Shown here in pieces: positions 1-9,256 of a DNA stretch of 64,000 nt. The notes below the pieces were generated by a model, which saw only the letters and a list, made by a program, of their open reading frames with translations, did no database searches and was not told the DNA's origin. Source of the stretch: Bryobacteraceae bacterium (GTDB lineage Bacteria > Acidobacteriota > Terriglobia > Bryobacterales > Bryobacteraceae); NCBI GenBank assembly GCA_026129905.1, contig JAHCHE010000015.1, positions 62,001 through 126,000 on the forward strand, written 5' to 3'. Each line of letters opens with the position of its first letter. Position 1 is the first letter of the stretch. The position numbers and the translations under genes are program-made.

Positions 1-40
1 TGCTTTTACGGCGCCCCGGCCGGCGTTCCTCGCGCCCCGC

Positions 41-844
41 TCATTCCGCCCAGACCTTCAGCAGAATGTAAGCCAGCTTATCGCCGTGCGGAATCATATG
101 ATGGGCGCCGTCGCGCGGAATGTGGACCATATCGCCGGGAGCAATTTCGTATTCGCGCGCCCCGGTGACGCCGTCGCCGCGTATCTCGCCCGGGGAGGGT
201 TCGGCGGGGTTCGTGATCTCACCGCCCAGCAGGGCCCGCGCCGTTCCTCGTTGGATGAAGTAAACGTCGACGCATCCTCGATGTGCCTCCCACGGCCCTG
301 GTTGGCCCGGATAGATGACATAGTTCATCGTGTAGCCGTTCGAGACATGGATCGGCTGATTACTGTCGTGGCCGGCGATGGTGGCGTCGATGTCCGCCTT
401 CGATAAAACGTCCGGCATCGTGCGCGGCCCCATCCGGCTGCGGCGCGGCGGCAACGCGTCGCCGGCCGGGAAGATGCGGACCACAACGTACTCCAGTCGT
501 CCCTTGCCTGGATCCAGTTCCCGTGCGGCGGTTCTCGGGATATGAACAAGGTCGCCCGCGCCAATCCGGTGACGCCGTCCGTCGATCGTGACTTCGCCGC
601 TTCCGTTACGGATGTGGAGAATCTCATCCGCCTCGGCGCCCCCCGGGGCTCGCGACGGTCGCCCTTGGACGGCCCGGAGCCTTACGTCGTAATTCGGGCG
701 TTCCACCAGCGGCGCGTCCTGGTCGATCTGGGACAACCGGGCGTCGATTTCCGCGCTCTTCAGCACGTCCCGAAACTCCGCGGCAAGCGGCCGAATCAGG
801 GCGCAGCACAAGCAAAACCAGATCCATGAGGTTCGAAGCGGCAT
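41..844 (-). CDS. exported bicupin protein
   Basis: A protein of 267 residues with two cupin (beta-barrel) domains, at about residues 65-125 and 185-262. Each ends in a similar GD-VHIPR segment (GAGDLVHIPRTAA and APGDMVHIPRDGAHH), which is the second cupin motif with candidate metal or substrate ligands. The first about 22 residues are hydrophobic and end in PLAA, which suggests a signal peptide and action outside the cytoplasm. The gene diverges from the next gene across only 33 bases. Cupins have very varied roles (isomerases, dioxygenases, sugar binding), so the substrate is unknown. The fold is well supported; the function is not. Confidence 0.8.
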   Translation of the reverse strand: MPLRTSWIWFCLCCALIRPLAAEFRDVLKSAEIDARLSQIDQDAPLVERPNYDVRLRAVQGRPSRAPGGAEADEILHIRNGSGEVTIDGRRHRIGAGDLVHIPRTAARELDPGKGRLEYVVVRIFPAGDALPPRRSRMGPRTMPDVLSKADIDATIAGHDSNQPIHVSNGYTMNYVIYPGQPGPWEAHRGCVDVYFIQRGTARALLGGEITNPAEPSPGEIRGDGVTGAREYEIAPGDMVHIPRDGAHHMIPHGDKLAYILLKVWAE

Positions 845-877
845 GAATCAAGATTACACCCGCTAGACTGGGTATAT

Positions 878-1783
878 ATGCGGGCCGCGCTGATGCTGAT
901 GCCGCTGCTGCTCGCGCCCGACGCGTCGAACGACCCCCGCCTGGAACCCATCCTGGCGCGGCTGGCCGAAGAAGCCGAGGCGTTCGCGAACGCCGCCACG
1001 CGGATCGTCGGCCAGGAATCCCTGCAACAAAAAGCGCTCGTCACCCGGCGCCGCTTCCGGCTGCGCGTCGGCCAGGACGCGCTGAAACCCCCGCCCCCGC
1101 AATACCGCCAGCGTGAGATCCTGTCCGAGTACGGTTTCAGCGTCTTCCGCGAGGCCCCGAACTCGCTCCATGAACTGCGCAAAGTCGTTGCCGTGGACGG
1201 AATGCCGGTTGCCGGCTCCGCGAGGGCGCGAGAAACGCTTACGCTTGGCGCCGTCTCCGATGACGACCGCCTGAAGAAAAGGATGCTCCGCGAGTTCCAG
1301 AAACATGGTCTCACGGACGCGGCGATCGACTTCGGCCCGCTGATCCTGCTGTTCCGGCAGCGGGAGTTGTCCAACTACCGCTTCGAGATCGCCGGCGAGG
1401 GGAACCTCGGCGCCGACCCCGCGATCATCGTGGGCTACCAACAGGCGGCCGGCCCCGCCTTGCTGACGATCTTCGAAGGCAACCGGGCTGCGCGCGCGCC
1501 GCTGGCCGGGGAACTCTGGGTCCGCGGCGGCGACTACCTCCCCTTGCGGATCGTGTTGCGCAGCAGCCCGGGCGAAAATGAGAAGAACGTGGTCCGCCAC
1601 CTGGCCGAAGTGGATTACTTCCGCAGCGGCTACGGCGTACTCTTGCCGGCCTCGGTGCGCTACCGCCGCCTGGCCGGCGACGATCTGGTTGTGGAAAACG
1701 TCTGCCGGTATTCGAATTACAGCATGTTCTCAGTGGATGCCGAGATCAAGTTCGAGCCCGAACCGGTGGCCGAACCCCATTAA
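878..1783 (+). CDS. conserved exported protein of unknown function
   Basis: This 301-residue protein has a short hydrophobic N-terminus (LMLMPLLLAP) that may be a signal sequence, followed by a helical, charged region. The C-terminal half looks beta-rich (GELWVRGGDYLPLRIVL, then VDYFRSGYGVLLPASVRY), a style seen in LolA-like or lipoprotein-carrier-like barrels of acidobacterial unknown proteins. That comparison is an impression, not a match. No catalytic motif is visible. The stop codon (1781-1783) lies one base before the ATG of the downstream esterase, so the two genes are probably cotranscribed and translationally coupled. No clear ribosome binding site precedes the ATG at 878. Confidence 0.6.
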   Translation: MRAALMLMPLLLAPDASNDPRLEPILARLAEEAEAFANAATRIVGQESLQQKALVTRRRFRLRVGQDALKPPPPQYRQREILSEYGFSVFREAPNSLHELRKVVAVDGMPVAGSARARETLTLGAVSDDDRLKKRMLREFQKHGLTDAAIDFGPLILLFRQRELSNYRFEIAGEGNLGADPAIIVGYQQAAGPALLTIFEGNRAARAPLAGELWVRGGDYLPLRIVLRSSPGENEKNVVRHLAEVDYFRSGYGVLLPASVRYRRLAGDDLVVENVCRYSNYSMFSVDAEIKFEPEPVAEPH

Positions 1784-1784
1784 C

Positions 1785-2411
1785 ATGCCTTCTCGAATCA
1801 TCTACTTGCACGGCTTCGCGTCCAGCCCGACTTCATCGAAAGCGCGCTACTTCGTCGACCGGCTGGCCGCCGAAGGCGTTCTGGTCGAGGTTCCCGACCT
1901 CGCCCAAGGCGATTTTGAGAATTTGACCCTCACCCGCCAACTTCAGTTGGTAGAGGCGTTAGCAAATGGTCAGCCGGTGCGAATCATGGGTTCCAGCTTG
2001 GGCGGCTACCTGGCTGCGCTCTATGCGGCTCGCCACCCGGAGGTGGAAAAGCTGGTCCTGCTCGCGCCCGCCTTCCAGTTCGCGTCTCGATTCCGGGAAC
2101 GGCTGGGATCCAGCCAAGTGGACCTTTGGGCAACAAGAGGCCATCTGGGCTTCTATCACTACGGCGACGGAGCGGAACGGCCGCTTCGCTATTGTTTTCT
2201 TCAGGATCTCGACGCATACGAGGACTTCCCCCGGATCGCGCAACCCTGCCTGATCCTGCACGGGCGCCACGATGACGTCGTTCCTTGGCACCTTTCCCGC
2301 GAGTTCATCGGGCATAATCCGCAGGCTCGTTTGGTTATACTCGAGACAGACCACCAGATGCTGGATGTCAAGAATCGGATGTGGGAGAGCATCCGGGACT
2401 TTCTGCTTTGA
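1785..2411 (+). CDS. YqiA/YcfP-type alpha/beta hydrolase (esterase)
   Basis: A small alpha/beta hydrolase of 209 residues. The opening IIYLHGFASSP is the oxyanion-hole region typical of the YqiA/UPF0227 esterase family. The nucleophile elbow GSSLGG puts the likely catalytic Ser at residue 71. The acid is expected in GRHDDVVP and the base in TDHQM near the end. The open frame continues upstream to 1578, but the ATG at 1785 starts exactly where the family begins and follows the previous stop directly, so the longer form is out-of-frame overlap with the upstream gene. Probable cytoplasmic esterase or thioesterase; natural substrate unknown. Confidence 0.82.
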   Translation: MPSRIIYLHGFASSPTSSKARYFVDRLAAEGVLVEVPDLAQGDFENLTLTRQLQLVEALANGQPVRIMGSSLGGYLAALYAARHPEVEKLVLLAPAFQFASRFRERLGSSQVDLWATRGHLGFYHYGDGAERPLRYCFLQDLDAYEDFPRIAQPCLILHGRHDDVVPWHLSREFIGHNPQARLVILETDHQMLDVKNRMWESIRDFLL

Positions 2412-2634
2412 GGTGAGGCTGACGCCTTAGCTTGTCCGTACTGGGACCGGAATGAGGCGGATGCGGCTACGGATTTCAGAATTCCGATCTCTTGGCGTTT
2501 GTATGTGCTACACTTTTTAATAGGCGCGATAGGGAGGAATCCGGTGAATCGTGCAACCCCCCTAACACGAGCGGCGTCATAATAACGGCGGAGGCGGGTG
2601 ATCCTCGCCGACCTTAAATCAGGCTGGACGCAAT

Positions 2635-3894
2635 ATGTCGGAGCGGTTACATAGCCTTCACGAACAATTGGATGGAAGGGCGCCAAACGCGGAAGCCCAC
2701 CTGAACCAGCTCCTGGCTTTTAAGCAGGAGAAGCCCTGGTTCCTGACCATCGCCGGAGAGATCAAAGACTACTTCTTCCCGGCCAGCCAGCCCCCGTTGC
2801 TGGTAACCTCCAGGCCCCTCACCAAAGCCGAGATGAGCGGCACGTCGTTAATCTACAACCCGTCGACAGACGTCAATGGCGAGGCGGCGAGCGCACGCAG
2901 AACCTCGGCGTTTCAGCCGGGCGTCGCGGTCGACAGCGAACACCTCAGTCGCTTGGCCGGCGTAGGCATCGAACCCCCATGGTACGAGGCGTTCTGGCAG
3001 AACGTCCGGGAGTTCATCGCCCCGCCGAAGCAGCCGGCGCTTCAGGTTAGTTCGAAGCCGGTCCAGGTCAAGAGCATCTGGGGCTTCTCGGCCGGCAATG
3101 AGCGCAAGGCGAGTCTCATCACGGCCGGCGTCCACGTCGGCGCGGTCGTGCTGTTGTTCTTCTTCGGCGCCGCTCACGCCGTCATGCAGGTGGAACCGAA
3201 GACCACCGTCACGCTGCTGGCGCCCCCCGAGGACATCGCTCCGTATTTGCCGCAGACGCCCAAGCCGAAGCCAATGGGAGGCGGTGGAGGCGGCGGCGAC
3301 CGGTCCCCCCTGCCCGCCAGCAAGGGCAAACTGCCGCGTCTGGACGTGAAGCAGTTCGTGCCTCCGGCGGCCGTCGTCTACAACGAGGCGCCGCGCCTCG
3401 TGATGGAGCCGACGATCGTCGTTCCGCCCGATGCGAACGTCCCGCAGGTCAACATGAACGTTTGGGGCGATCCGCTCGCCAAGGTCGGTCCGCCTTCCAA
3501 CGGCACCGGTTCCGGCGGCGGCATCGGCTCCGGTTCAGGCGGCGGCGTCGGTTCCGGCCGCGGCCCCGGCTTCGGACCCGGTGAAGGCGGCGGCATCGGC
3601 GGCGGCGTTTACCGCATCGGCGGCGGCGTCACCGCGCCATCGCTGGTCTTCAAGGTCGAGCCGGAATACTCCGAAGAAGCCCGAAAAGCCAAGTATCAGG
3701 GCACAGTTGTCCTCTACGTCGTGGTCGACGAGAAGGGCCTTCCTCGGGACATCAAGGTCGTTCGCGCCCTGGGCCTCGGTCTCGATGAGAAAGCCGTCGA
3801 AGCGGTCGAGAAGTGGCGGTTCCGCCCTGGTTTCCTGAACGGCAAGGCGGTAGCCGTCGCGGCGACCGTCGAGGTCAACTTCCGCCTGCTGTAA
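2635..3894 (+). CDS. TonB-family energy transducer with long cytoplasmic N-terminus
   Basis: The C-terminal 85 residues are a typical TonB domain (EPEYSEEARKAKYQGTV, then VEKWRFRPGFLNGKAV), which contacts TonB-dependent receptors from the periplasm. A single membrane segment lies at about residues 160-182. It is preceded by about 160 soluble residues, which is unusual because classical TonB anchors at its N-terminus. A proline/lysine stretch and a glycine-rich linker (repeated GGGIGSGSGGG-like units, about residues 285-330) separate membrane and TonB domain. It stands alone, without exbB/exbD next to it; a second TonB system lies at 7.4-10 kb. The long N-terminal part may sense or bind something in the cytoplasm, but this is inference. 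Confidence 0.85.
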   Translation: MSERLHSLHEQLDGRAPNAEAHLNQLLAFKQEKPWFLTIAGEIKDYFFPASQPPLLVTSRPLTKAEMSGTSLIYNPSTDVNGEAASARRTSAFQPGVAVDSEHLSRLAGVGIEPPWYEAFWQNVREFIAPPKQPALQVSSKPVQVKSIWGFSAGNERKASLITAGVHVGAVVLLFFFGAAHAVMQVEPKTTVTLLAPPEDIAPYLPQTPKPKPMGGGGGGGDRSPLPASKGKLPRLDVKQFVPPAAVVYNEAPRLVMEPTIVVPPDANVPQVNMNVWGDPLAKVGPPSNGTGSGGGIGSGSGGGVGSGRGPGFGPGEGGGIGGGVYRIGGGVTAPSLVFKVEPEYSEEARKAKYQGTVVLYVVVDEKGLPRDIKVVRALGLGLDEKAVEAVEKWRFRPGFLNGKAVAVAATVEVNFRLL

Positions 3895-3904
3895 CGCCCC
3901 GGCG

Positions 3905-4225
3905 TCAGGTTTCCTGGCTGAGAGTCCGCAGATACTGGAACGAGTAGATGCCCGAATTGTGTCCGTCGTTCCACTGGATCCGGATCGCGTAGTTTCCTAC
4001 CGGCTCCACGGCCGTAATCTTCAGCGCGGGCTTGTAGAGTTGGAACGGAGCGCTCGCCTCGGGCCGCTGCGGCGGCTCGCCGTGCGCCCCCGTGCACGTC
4101 GCGCAAGGGCAATGATCCCGCAGAAACGGCAGGCTGAAATCGCTGTGCTGCCCGTCCTTCCAGTCGATCTTGATGCCCTTCGATTTTGAGATCGCGATGT
4201 GCTCCGGATCTTCCCGCCGACTCAT
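3905..4225 (-). CDS. DUF971 family protein
   Basis: A 106-residue protein matching the DUF971 fold, which is also the N-terminal domain of gamma-butyrobetaine hydroxylases. Visible family traits are WKDGQHSDF near the start, LRDHCPCATC with three closely spaced cysteines that could bind zinc or iron, and IQWNDGHNSGIYSFQYLR near the end. Family members have been linked to iron-sulfur or metal handling, but no reaction is established for the stand-alone form. Its ATG overlaps the stop of the upstream (p)ppGpp enzyme gene by four bases (ATGA type), so translation is probably coupled. Confidence 0.82.
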   Translation of the reverse strand: MSRREDPEHIAISKSKGIKIDWKDGQHSDFSLPFLRDHCPCATCTGAHGEPPQRPEASAPFQLYKPALKITAVEPVGNYAIRIQWNDGHNSGIYSFQYLRTLSQET

Positions 4226-6435
4226 GAAATCCTTTCGATATCCCGTACGCCGGAGATCCGCCGCATCGCCGAGGCCACGCGCTGATACTGTTTCTGATCC
4301 CGCACCTCTACCGTCATCTCGATCACCGCGCTGCCTCCGCCGCGCTTGCCGTCCGGCTTCGCCTCGAGGCTCCGGATGTTGCTGTTCTCCTTGAACAGCA
4401 CCGACGTAAGCTCGTTCAGCATGCCGGGCCGGTCCTCGGCATACACCATTAGTCTTACGCTGAAAGTCTCCTCGAACTTACGCGCCCACTCGACGTCGAT
4501 CTTCCGCTCCACTTCGTACATCAGGTTCTGTACATTCGGACAGGTGGCCGCGTGAACCGCCACGCCCTTGCCGCGCGTGATGTAACCGACGATGGGCTCG
4601 CCCCGGATTGGATTGCAGCAGCGTGAGAGGACCACCATGATGTCGTTGACCCCCTTCACCGTGACGACGTAGTCTTCCTCGCGGCGCTCCGGCGGTTGCT
4701 GGGGTTTCGGCGCCTCCGTTTCCTCGGGGGCCGGCGTTTCCGGCGCCAGCTTTTGCAGCACCTGCCTCGCCGAGTACTTGCCATAGCCCAGCGCGGCGTA
4801 CAGGTCCTCCATCTTGCTGCAGCCGTACTCGGCGGCGATCTGTTCCAGGTCGTTGCGATGGATGCGGCTCAAGTACACGCCGAACCGCCGCGCCTCTTTT
4901 TCGAGGGACTTCTCGCCGATTTCGATCGCCTTGGCGCGCTCGACCGCCTTGATGACGTGCTTGATCTTGTTGCGCGCCCGCGACGTCTTCACCAGCCCGA
5001 GCCAATCCTTGCTGGGCAGGTGCCCCGCCTGCGTCAGGATCTCGACCACATCGCCGTTCTTAAGGCTGTAGCGCAGCGGGACGATGCGCCCGTTGACCTT
5101 CGCGCCGACGCACGTGTTGCCGACGTCGCTGTGGATGGCGTACGCGAAATCGATCGGGGAGGCGCCCCGCGGCAGCGCGATCACCTTGCCCCGAGGCGTG
5201 AACGCGTAGACCTCTTCCGAGTACAGGTCCACTTTCAGCGTGGACATGAACTCGCCCGGGTCTCGCATCTCCCGCTGCCACTCCACCAGTTGGCGCAGCC
5301 ACGCGATCTGCTGCTCGTCGGGCAGGTATCCTTTTCGCCCTTCCTTGTACTTCCAGTGCGCGGCAATGCCCTCTTCCGCGATCCGATGCATCTCCTCGGT
5401 GCGGATCTGGACTTCAAACGGGTGGCCTTCCGGCCCGATCACCGACGTGTGCAGCGACTGATACAGGTTGGGGCGTGGAATGGCGATGAAGTCCTTGATC
5501 CGCCCCGGGATCGGGTGCCACTCGGTGTGGATCACGCCGAGCGCGGCATAGCAATTCTTGACCGAGTCCGTAACGATGCGCAGGGCCAGCAGGTCGTACA
5601 CCTGGTCCAGCGGGATTTTCTGCCGCCGCATTTTCTGGTGCACCGAGTACGGCCGCTTCACCCGCCCTTCGACGCGCGCCGGAATGCCCTCCCGCGCGAG
5701 ATTCTCCTCGACTTCGCTCCGGACGCGGTTCAGATACTCCTCGTTGACCGGGCGCTTCAGTTCCATCTCCTGCGTGATCTCGGCATAGGAGTCCGGGTCG
5801 AGATAGCGAAAGGCCAGTTCCTCCAGCTCTACCCGGATCTTACCCATTCCGAGGCGGTTGGCGATCGGCGAATAGATCTCCAGCGTTTCGTGCGCAATCC
5901 GCTCCTGCCGCTCCCGGCTCAGATGCGACAAGGTGCGCAGGTTATGAATCCGGTCGGCGAGCTTCACCAGGATCACCCGGATGTCGCTCACCATCGCCAG
6001 CAGCATCTTGCGGACGCTCTCGGCCTGGCGTTCTTCCGGCGAGTACAGGTCCAGCTTCCCCAGCTTGGTAACGCCGTCCACGCACCGGGCCACTTCCTCG
6101 CCAAATTCGCGCCGGATGTCGTCGATCGTGGTGGTGGTGTCCTCGACAACGTCATGCAGCATGGCGGTCTGAAGGCACACCAGGTCCATCTGGCGGTCGG
6201 CGAGGATGTGAGTCACCGACAGGGGATGCACGATGTAAGGTTCGCCGGAACGCCTCGCCTGGTTCGCGTGGCGGGCCGCGGCGAACTCGTACGCCTTCCG
6301 CAGCGGCGCCAGGTCCTCTTTCGGCCGCAGTTCCCGGATCTTGGCTTCCAGCGCGAGGTAGAGTTCTTCGCCCGGTAACGGCAACCGCGCGGACGCGGGC
6401 GATTCAGCGGTCCCCTCAGCCAGATTGGTGGACAT
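4222..6435 (-). CDS. rel: bifunctional (p)ppGpp synthetase/hydrolase, RelA/SpoT family
   Basis: A full-length Rel enzyme of 737 residues that makes and degrades the alarmone (p)ppGpp in the stringent response. Domain order: HD hydrolase (about 45-195, with the metal-binding HD of AMLHDVVEDT at 94-95), synthetase (about 240-350, VYDLLALRIV and RPNLYQSLHTSV), TGS (about 400-460, VYAFTPRGKVIALPRG), a conserved-cysteine region (VLSRCCNPIRGEPIVGYITR) and a C-terminal ACT domain (about 660-737). An intact HD motif suggests that hydrolysis is kept, as expected for a single bifunctional Rel. The gene follows the TPR lipoprotein in the same direction and overlaps the DUF971 gene by four bases. Confidence 0.95.
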   Translation of the reverse strand: MSTNLAEGTAESPASARLPLPGEELYLALEAKIRELRPKEDLAPLRKAYEFAAARHANQARRSGEPYIVHPLSVTHILADRQMDLVCLQTAMLHDVVEDTTTTIDDIRREFGEEVARCVDGVTKLGKLDLYSPEERQAESVRKMLLAMVSDIRVILVKLADRIHNLRTLSHLSRERQERIAHETLEIYSPIANRLGMGKIRVELEELAFRYLDPDSYAEITQEMELKRPVNEEYLNRVRSEVEENLAREGIPARVEGRVKRPYSVHQKMRRQKIPLDQVYDLLALRIVTDSVKNCYAALGVIHTEWHPIPGRIKDFIAIPRPNLYQSLHTSVIGPEGHPFEVQIRTEEMHRIAEEGIAAHWKYKEGRKGYLPDEQQIAWLRQLVEWQREMRDPGEFMSTLKVDLYSEEVYAFTPRGKVIALPRGASPIDFAYAIHSDVGNTCVGAKVNGRIVPLRYSLKNGDVVEILTQAGHLPSKDWLGLVKTSRARNKIKHVIKAVERAKAIEIGEKSLEKEARRFGVYLSRIHRNDLEQIAAEYGCSKMEDLYAALGYGKYSARQVLQKLAPETPAPEETEAPKPQQPPERREEDYVVTVKGVNDIMVVLSRCCNPIRGEPIVGYITRGKGVAVHAATCPNVQNLMYEVERKIDVEWARKFEETFSVRLMVYAEDRPGMLNELTSVLFKENSNIRSLEAKPDGKRGGGSAVIEMTVEVRDQKQYQRVASAMRRISGVRDIERIS

Positions 6436-6545
6436 TCCGTTCTTTCAGAGTACCCTGTTTCGCGCCGACGCATCGGCCGCCGCCTTCAGGCGCCCGCCGG
6501 CGACACGAACCGCGCGGTAGTTATGGGGAGCGGAAAATGGAGGGC

Positions 6546-6572
6546 GGGACCGCTCTCCGCGGGAGCGGTCCC
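6546..6572 (-). terminator. strong hairpin downstream of the TPR lipoprotein gene
   Basis: A perfect 10-bp inverted repeat, GGGACCGCTC and GAGCGGTCCC, separated by seven bases. It starts about 30 bases after the stop of the minus-strand TPR gene. On the minus strand the stem is followed within a few bases by CCATTTTCC, a weak T-run. The position fits a transcription end or mRNA 3' hairpin between the export/TonB block and rel. The short T-run makes efficient intrinsic termination uncertain. Confidence 0.5.
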
Positions 6573-6603
6573 TGGTTAAGAAAACGATGAGTGCCGGACG
6601 CGA

Positions 6604-7413
6604 TTACTCGTCGGTGATGCCAAAACCCGGCTGGTTGCGGGCGGCCTTGAGCTTCTTGGTCTGCAACGTCTTATCAACCCAATCGTCCGCCGTCCGGGAA
6701 TCCGCCTCGAACTCTTCCTTGCTGTTGGCGAGATCGGCCCGTTCGCGGTAAAGCAGGTTGATATAGGCCATGGCGTCATCATATTCCTTATCGATCTTCA
6801 CGGCCTGTTGGAGATTCTTCAGCCCTTCTTCGATGACCGGCAGATTCGTCTCCCGAAGCTGGTCCCGGATCTTCTTGTCCTTCAAGGGGCCGGGATCCTC
6901 GGGCTTCATCCCGAGTTCCGCCCGCGCTTTCATCCGGTCTTGAAAAGCCCGCGTCCAGGCAATCACGCCCATCGTGTAGAAGGCTTCCTTGTTGTTCGGA
7001 TCCACCCCGATCACTTTCTCGTACCACTGCTCCGCTTCCTCGAACTTCTTCTGGTGAAAGAACAGAGAAGCGATCGACTGTAGTGCGATGGAATTGCCAG
7101 GATCCGCATCGAGCACGGTATGGAACTCGTCATAGGCCCGCTGGGCCATCTGCGTGTTCTCTTCGGATTCCGCCCCCGGCACGTACTGGCTCATGTAAGC
7201 GGTGGCCAGGTACAAGCGCGCCGTCGCAAACGTCGGTTCCAGATCGATGGCCGCCTTGAACTGCTCGACCGCCAGCGGATACTGGGCGTTCCGATACGCC
7301 TGCACGCCTTTGTTCAGGTGATCGCGGGCTCGTAGTTTGGTGCAGCCGGCGGCGCCGAAAGCCAACAGCCCCACGCCCGCCAATGCTATCCACAGTGCAA
7401 CGTTACGTTTCAT
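6604..7413 (-). CDS. TPR-repeat lipoprotein
   Basis: A lipoprotein of 269 residues. The signal peptide ends in the lipobox FGAAGC, so Cys24 is the likely lipidated residue. Tetratricopeptide repeats follow (GVQAYRNAQYPLAVEQFKAA, then later IALQSIASLFFHQKKFEEAE and VIGVDPNNKEAFYTMGVIAW), a fold for protein-protein contacts. It is the last gene of the tgt-yajC-secDF-tonB-exbBD block and probably works with the export or TonB machinery at the membrane, as a scaffold. The ATG (MKRNVALW) is chosen because it gives a complete lipoprotein signal. Confidence 0.85.
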   Translation of the reverse strand: MKRNVALWIALAGVGLLAFGAAGCTKLRARDHLNKGVQAYRNAQYPLAVEQFKAAIDLEPTFATARLYLATAYMSQYVPGAESEENTQMAQRAYDEFHTVLDADPGNSIALQSIASLFFHQKKFEEAEQWYEKVIGVDPNNKEAFYTMGVIAWTRAFQDRMKARAELGMKPEDPGPLKDKKIRDQLRETNLPVIEEGLKNLQQAVKIDKEYDDAMAYINLLYRERADLANSKEEFEADSRTADDWVDKTLQTKKLKAARNQPGFGITDE

Positions 7414-7458
7414 CCTCGGGTCCTCTCAAATGTCGGGACGGTGCGGCCGTGGAGGCCC

Positions 7459-7881
7459 TTACTCGCCGGCCTCCACTTTGGCTGTCATCAGGCCCACCTT
7501 GTCGATGCCCGCCCCTTTGGCGATATCGATCACGCGAGCGACGCTCTGGAACTCCAGGTCCGGATCGCCTTTCACGAACACCACCCGCTCGGCGCGGGTC
7601 TTGAAGATCTCCTCCAGTCGCCCGCCAAGCTGCATCTCGTCCGTTGGCTCCTGGTTGATCATCAGGCTCTGGTCCCGGTTGATCGAGATCACCACCGTTC
7701 GCTGGTCTGACGCTGTCTGCTTCTGTCCGGGCGGAGCCGGTTGCGGAATCAACGCCTCGAGTCCTTTCGGGGTCAGCGGGGTGATGACCATGAAGATGAT
7801 CAGCAGCACGAGCAGAACGTCAATGAACGGCACCACGTTCGGCTCGCTCATTTCCGCGCCGATCTTGACTGACATTCCCAT
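7459..7881 (-). CDS. exbD: ExbD/TolR biopolymer transport protein (second copy)
   Basis: A 140-residue ExbD/TolR protein: a short cytoplasmic N-terminus, one membrane helix (about residues 17-38, VVPFIDVLLVLLIIFMVI) carrying the conserved Asp used in proton transfer, and a periplasmic domain. With ExbB it forms the proton channel that energises TonB. It lies 37 bases after the preceding exbD, and the two paralogs differ clearly in sequence, so a mixed ExbD pair is possible. A proline-rich stretch after the helix (PAPPGQKQ) links to the periplasmic domain. Confidence 0.93.
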   Translation of the reverse strand: MGMSVKIGAEMSEPNVVPFIDVLLVLLIIFMVITPLTPKGLEALIPQPAPPGQKQTASDQRTVVISINRDQSLMINQEPTDEMQLGGRLEEIFKTRAERVVFVKGDPDLEFQSVARVIDIAKGAGIDKVGLMTAKVEAGE

Positions 7882-7918
7882 AGTTAGCTGTTCTCCTTTC
7901 GCCGCCTGGCCGCGCCCG

Positions 7919-8353
7919 CTACAGGTCGCCGCCCGAGCCGCGTCCCTTCTTCTTCTCCGTGAGAAGGCCGATGTTGTCCACGCCGGCGGACCTGGCGTTG
8001 TCCACCACTTCCACGACGCGCTCGTACCGCGCCCTCGCGTCGCTCTTCAGATAGATCGTCTTGTCCAACGAACCGGCCAGCAGGTCTCGCACCTTGGGAC
8101 CCACGTCCTCCACAGTAATGGGCGTGCTTCCCAAGTACACTTTTCCGTCGCGCGTGACGGCCATCAACACCGCGTCTTCCTTGTCCGCCTCCGACATCGC
8201 GATGGGGTTGTCGGTCATCACCATGTCGACGCTGACGCCTTTCGAAAGCATCGGCGTGATAACCATGAAGATGATCAGCATCACGAGCATCACGTCAGCC
8301 AGAGGAATGACGTTTATGTCGGAGGTGACCTCAGGCGCCTTGATTTTTCTCAT
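7919..8353 (-). CDS. exbD: ExbD/TolR biopolymer transport protein (first copy)
   Basis: A 144-residue ExbD/TolR protein with one N-terminal membrane helix (VIPLADVMLVMLIIFMVI) carrying the conserved Asp, followed by the periplasmic domain ending in DNARSAGVDNIGLLTEKKKG. It sits between exbB and the second exbD in the same direction. Two adjacent, non-identical exbD genes after one exbB are common in acidobacterial and myxobacterial TonB/Tol clusters, although which energises which partner cannot be read from sequence. Confidence 0.93.
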   Translation of the reverse strand: MRKIKAPEVTSDINVIPLADVMLVMLIIFMVITPMLSKGVSVDMVMTDNPIAMSEADKEDAVLMAVTRDGKVYLGSTPITVEDVGPKVRDLLAGSLDKTIYLKSDARARYERVVEVVDNARSAGVDNIGLLTEKKKGRGSGGDL

Positions 8354-8469
8354 GTCTCGCTTCTCCTCTCGCCCGACGCCGCTGCTACCGGGGAGGGAGG
8401 GAGCGTCCCTACCTCCCCGGCCATCAACTCGTCAGGCTTTCCGGCCCGATGGCCGGTTCAGCGTTGACC

Positions 8470-9198
8470 CTACCGCCCGCCGCGCTGGGAGCGCTTGAGG
8501 AAGTAGTCGATCAGTTCCGAGCTCGAGTTGCCCATCTCCACATCGAAGCCTTCCAGCCTCGTGGTGAAGTAATTGAACGCCCACACGGCCGGAATAGCCA
8601 CGAACAGGCCGAGCGCGGTCGCCACCAGCGCTTCGGAAATTCCACCGGCCACCGCGCCCAGACCAGTCGACTTTTCCGTCGAAATGCCCTTGAACGCGTT
8701 GATGATGCCGACCACCGTCCCGAACAGTCCGACGAACGGAGCGGATGCCCCAATGGTCGCCAGACTACTCACGCCCCGTTTCAGTTCCGCGTGCGTGATG
8801 GCTTCGGCGCGGTCCAGGGCCCGCCGCGACGCTTCGATTTCTTCGCCCGGTATCTCCGTACTCAGTTCGTGCGCCTTGAACTCCTGCAGCCCAGCCACCA
8901 CCACTTTGGCCAGGTGGCTCTTCTTGTACCGGTCCGCGATCTTGATCGCCTCGTCGAGCTTGCCTTCGCGCAACGCGCCCGCAACCGCCGGCGCAAATTG
9001 ACGCGACTGCTTGCGGGCCGCGCTGTAGGCCAGGAAGCGGTCGATCATGACGCCGATCGAGTACGCCGACATAATGAACAGCAAGATCACGACGATCTTT
9101 GCCGGAATTCCCATCTGAGCCCACATCGAACGGATGTCGAATCCGACTGCTCCTCCGCTGAGGAACATGAAGGCCCATACCTGAGCTTGTAGTAACAT
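8470..9198 (-). CDS. exbB: ExbB/TolQ/MotA-family proton channel protein
   Basis: A 242-residue ExbB/TolQ protein with three membrane segments: about residues 32-52 ([17 protein letters not shown]), a pair around 145-170 ([20 protein letters not shown]) and 190-215 ([19 protein letters not shown]). The [13 protein letters not shown] region and the following threonines belong to the conserved proton path. It assembles with the two ExbD proteins downstream and the TonB protein upstream. It lies 58 bases after the tonB gene, with an AGGAGAAAG ribosome binding site before the ATG. Confidence 0.94.
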   Translation of the reverse strand: MLLQAQVWAFMFLSGGAVGFDIRSMWAQMGIPAKIVVILLFIMSAYSIGVMIDRFLAYSAARKQSRQFAPAVAGALREGKLDEAIKIADRYKKSHLAKVVVAGLQEFKAHELSTEIPGEEIEASRRALDRAEAITHAELKRGVSSLATIGASAPFVGLFGTVVGIINAFKGISTEKSTGLGAVAGGISEALVATALGLFVAIPAVWAFNYFTTRLEGFDVEMGNSSSELIDYFLKRSQRGGR

Positions 9199-9256
9199 CT
9201 TTTCTTTCTCCTGCGAGTTGATTTTTTGGACTTAAGCTAAACGCTAGAATCGCTTC

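Noticed and set aside
4696-6378. 560-codon open frame on the plus strand
   Set aside because: Antisense to rel, with arginine/leucine/valine-rich translation and no known motif.
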